Source: Treponema sp.
Lineage (GTDB): Bacteria > Spirochaetota > Spirochaetia > Treponematales > Breznakiellaceae
Assembly (NCBI GenBank): GCA_031275535.1
Contig: JAISOR010000236.1
Span: 1 to 6,324 of the forward strand
Length of the DNA: 6,324 nucleotides
Reading direction: 5' to 3'
Positions 6,226 to 6,324 of this stretch are shown in pieces; positions within the stretch are counted from its first letter, which is position 1; each line of letters starts with the position of its first letter. The translations under genes were made by a program, and so were the position numbers. Under the pieces are notes generated by a model that saw nothing but the letters and a program-made list of their open reading frames with translations, made no database searches and was not told where the DNA came from.

Positions 6226-6285
6226 TGGAGAGTGGGGAAGTGGAGAGAGTGGGGAAGTGGAGAGAGTGGGGAGTGAAGTGGGAAG
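6226..6285 (+). repeat. Purine-rich 17-bp tandem repeat in a C-free tract
   Basis: The unit TGGAGAGAGTGGGGAAG occurs as a 15-nt copy lacking one AG (6226-6240), a full copy (6241-6257), a 16-nt copy (6258-6273) and a degenerate 12-nt remnant (6274-6285). The copies lie within 95 consecutive bases (6193-6287) that have no C on the plus strand, starting inside the last codons of the MarC-family gene. Runs of three or four G recur about every 12-17 nt. The remaining sequence to 6324 is also G-rich and holds no recognisable gene. Confidence 0.85.
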
Positions 6286-6324
6286 AACGTTACTTTGCGG
6301 GGAGCGAGGGGGCGGGGAAATCCG

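Overview
The window most resembles a host-associated treponeme-like spirochaete. The evidence is mixed Gram-negative envelope genes, a chemoreceptor whose signalling tip ([20 protein letters not shown]) is of the kind seen in spirochaetes, a lipoprotein built of G-rich 'SGGTISGN' beta-helix repeats of the sort common in treponemes, and moderately GC-rich genes separated by AT-rich spacers. This assignment rests on pattern recognition without any database search.

Layout from left to right. Positions 1-1670 hold two minus-strand genes, probably one operon read right to left. The first encodes an exported LolA-like protein (981-1670). The second encodes a RodZ-like protein with a cytoplasmic helix-turn-helix, one membrane segment and a periplasmic tail (121-915). 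The RodZ-like frame ends at a TAG at 121-123 but stays open and coding-like to the edge of the window, so the gene may be interrupted. Positions 1671-1856 are a divergent promoter region. A plus-strand lipoprotein with a pectate-lyase-like beta-helix follows (1857-2921). It converges on a large minus-strand transmembrane chemoreceptor (2977-5190), with a 10-bp hairpin between them. An AT-rich intergenic region (5191-5585) carries overlapping divergent promoter candidates and a GAAA-tetraloop hairpin at the predicted transcript start of the next gene. A plus-strand MarC-family membrane protein (5586-6212) comes next. The right edge is a C-free, purine-rich stretch with a 17-bp tandem repeat.

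Taken together, the genes belong to the cell envelope and its interface with the environment: lipoprotein handling and cell shape (LolA-like, RodZ-like), a surface or periplasmic beta-helix lipoprotein, a sensor for external ligands, and an inner-membrane protein of the MarC family. I see no phage genes, insertion sequence, CRISPR array, tRNA or rRNA. No clearly new multi-gene system is evident. The items most worth checking are the in-frame TAG in the RodZ-like gene, the hairpin and overlapping promoters upstream of the MarC gene, and the C-free repeat at the right edge.
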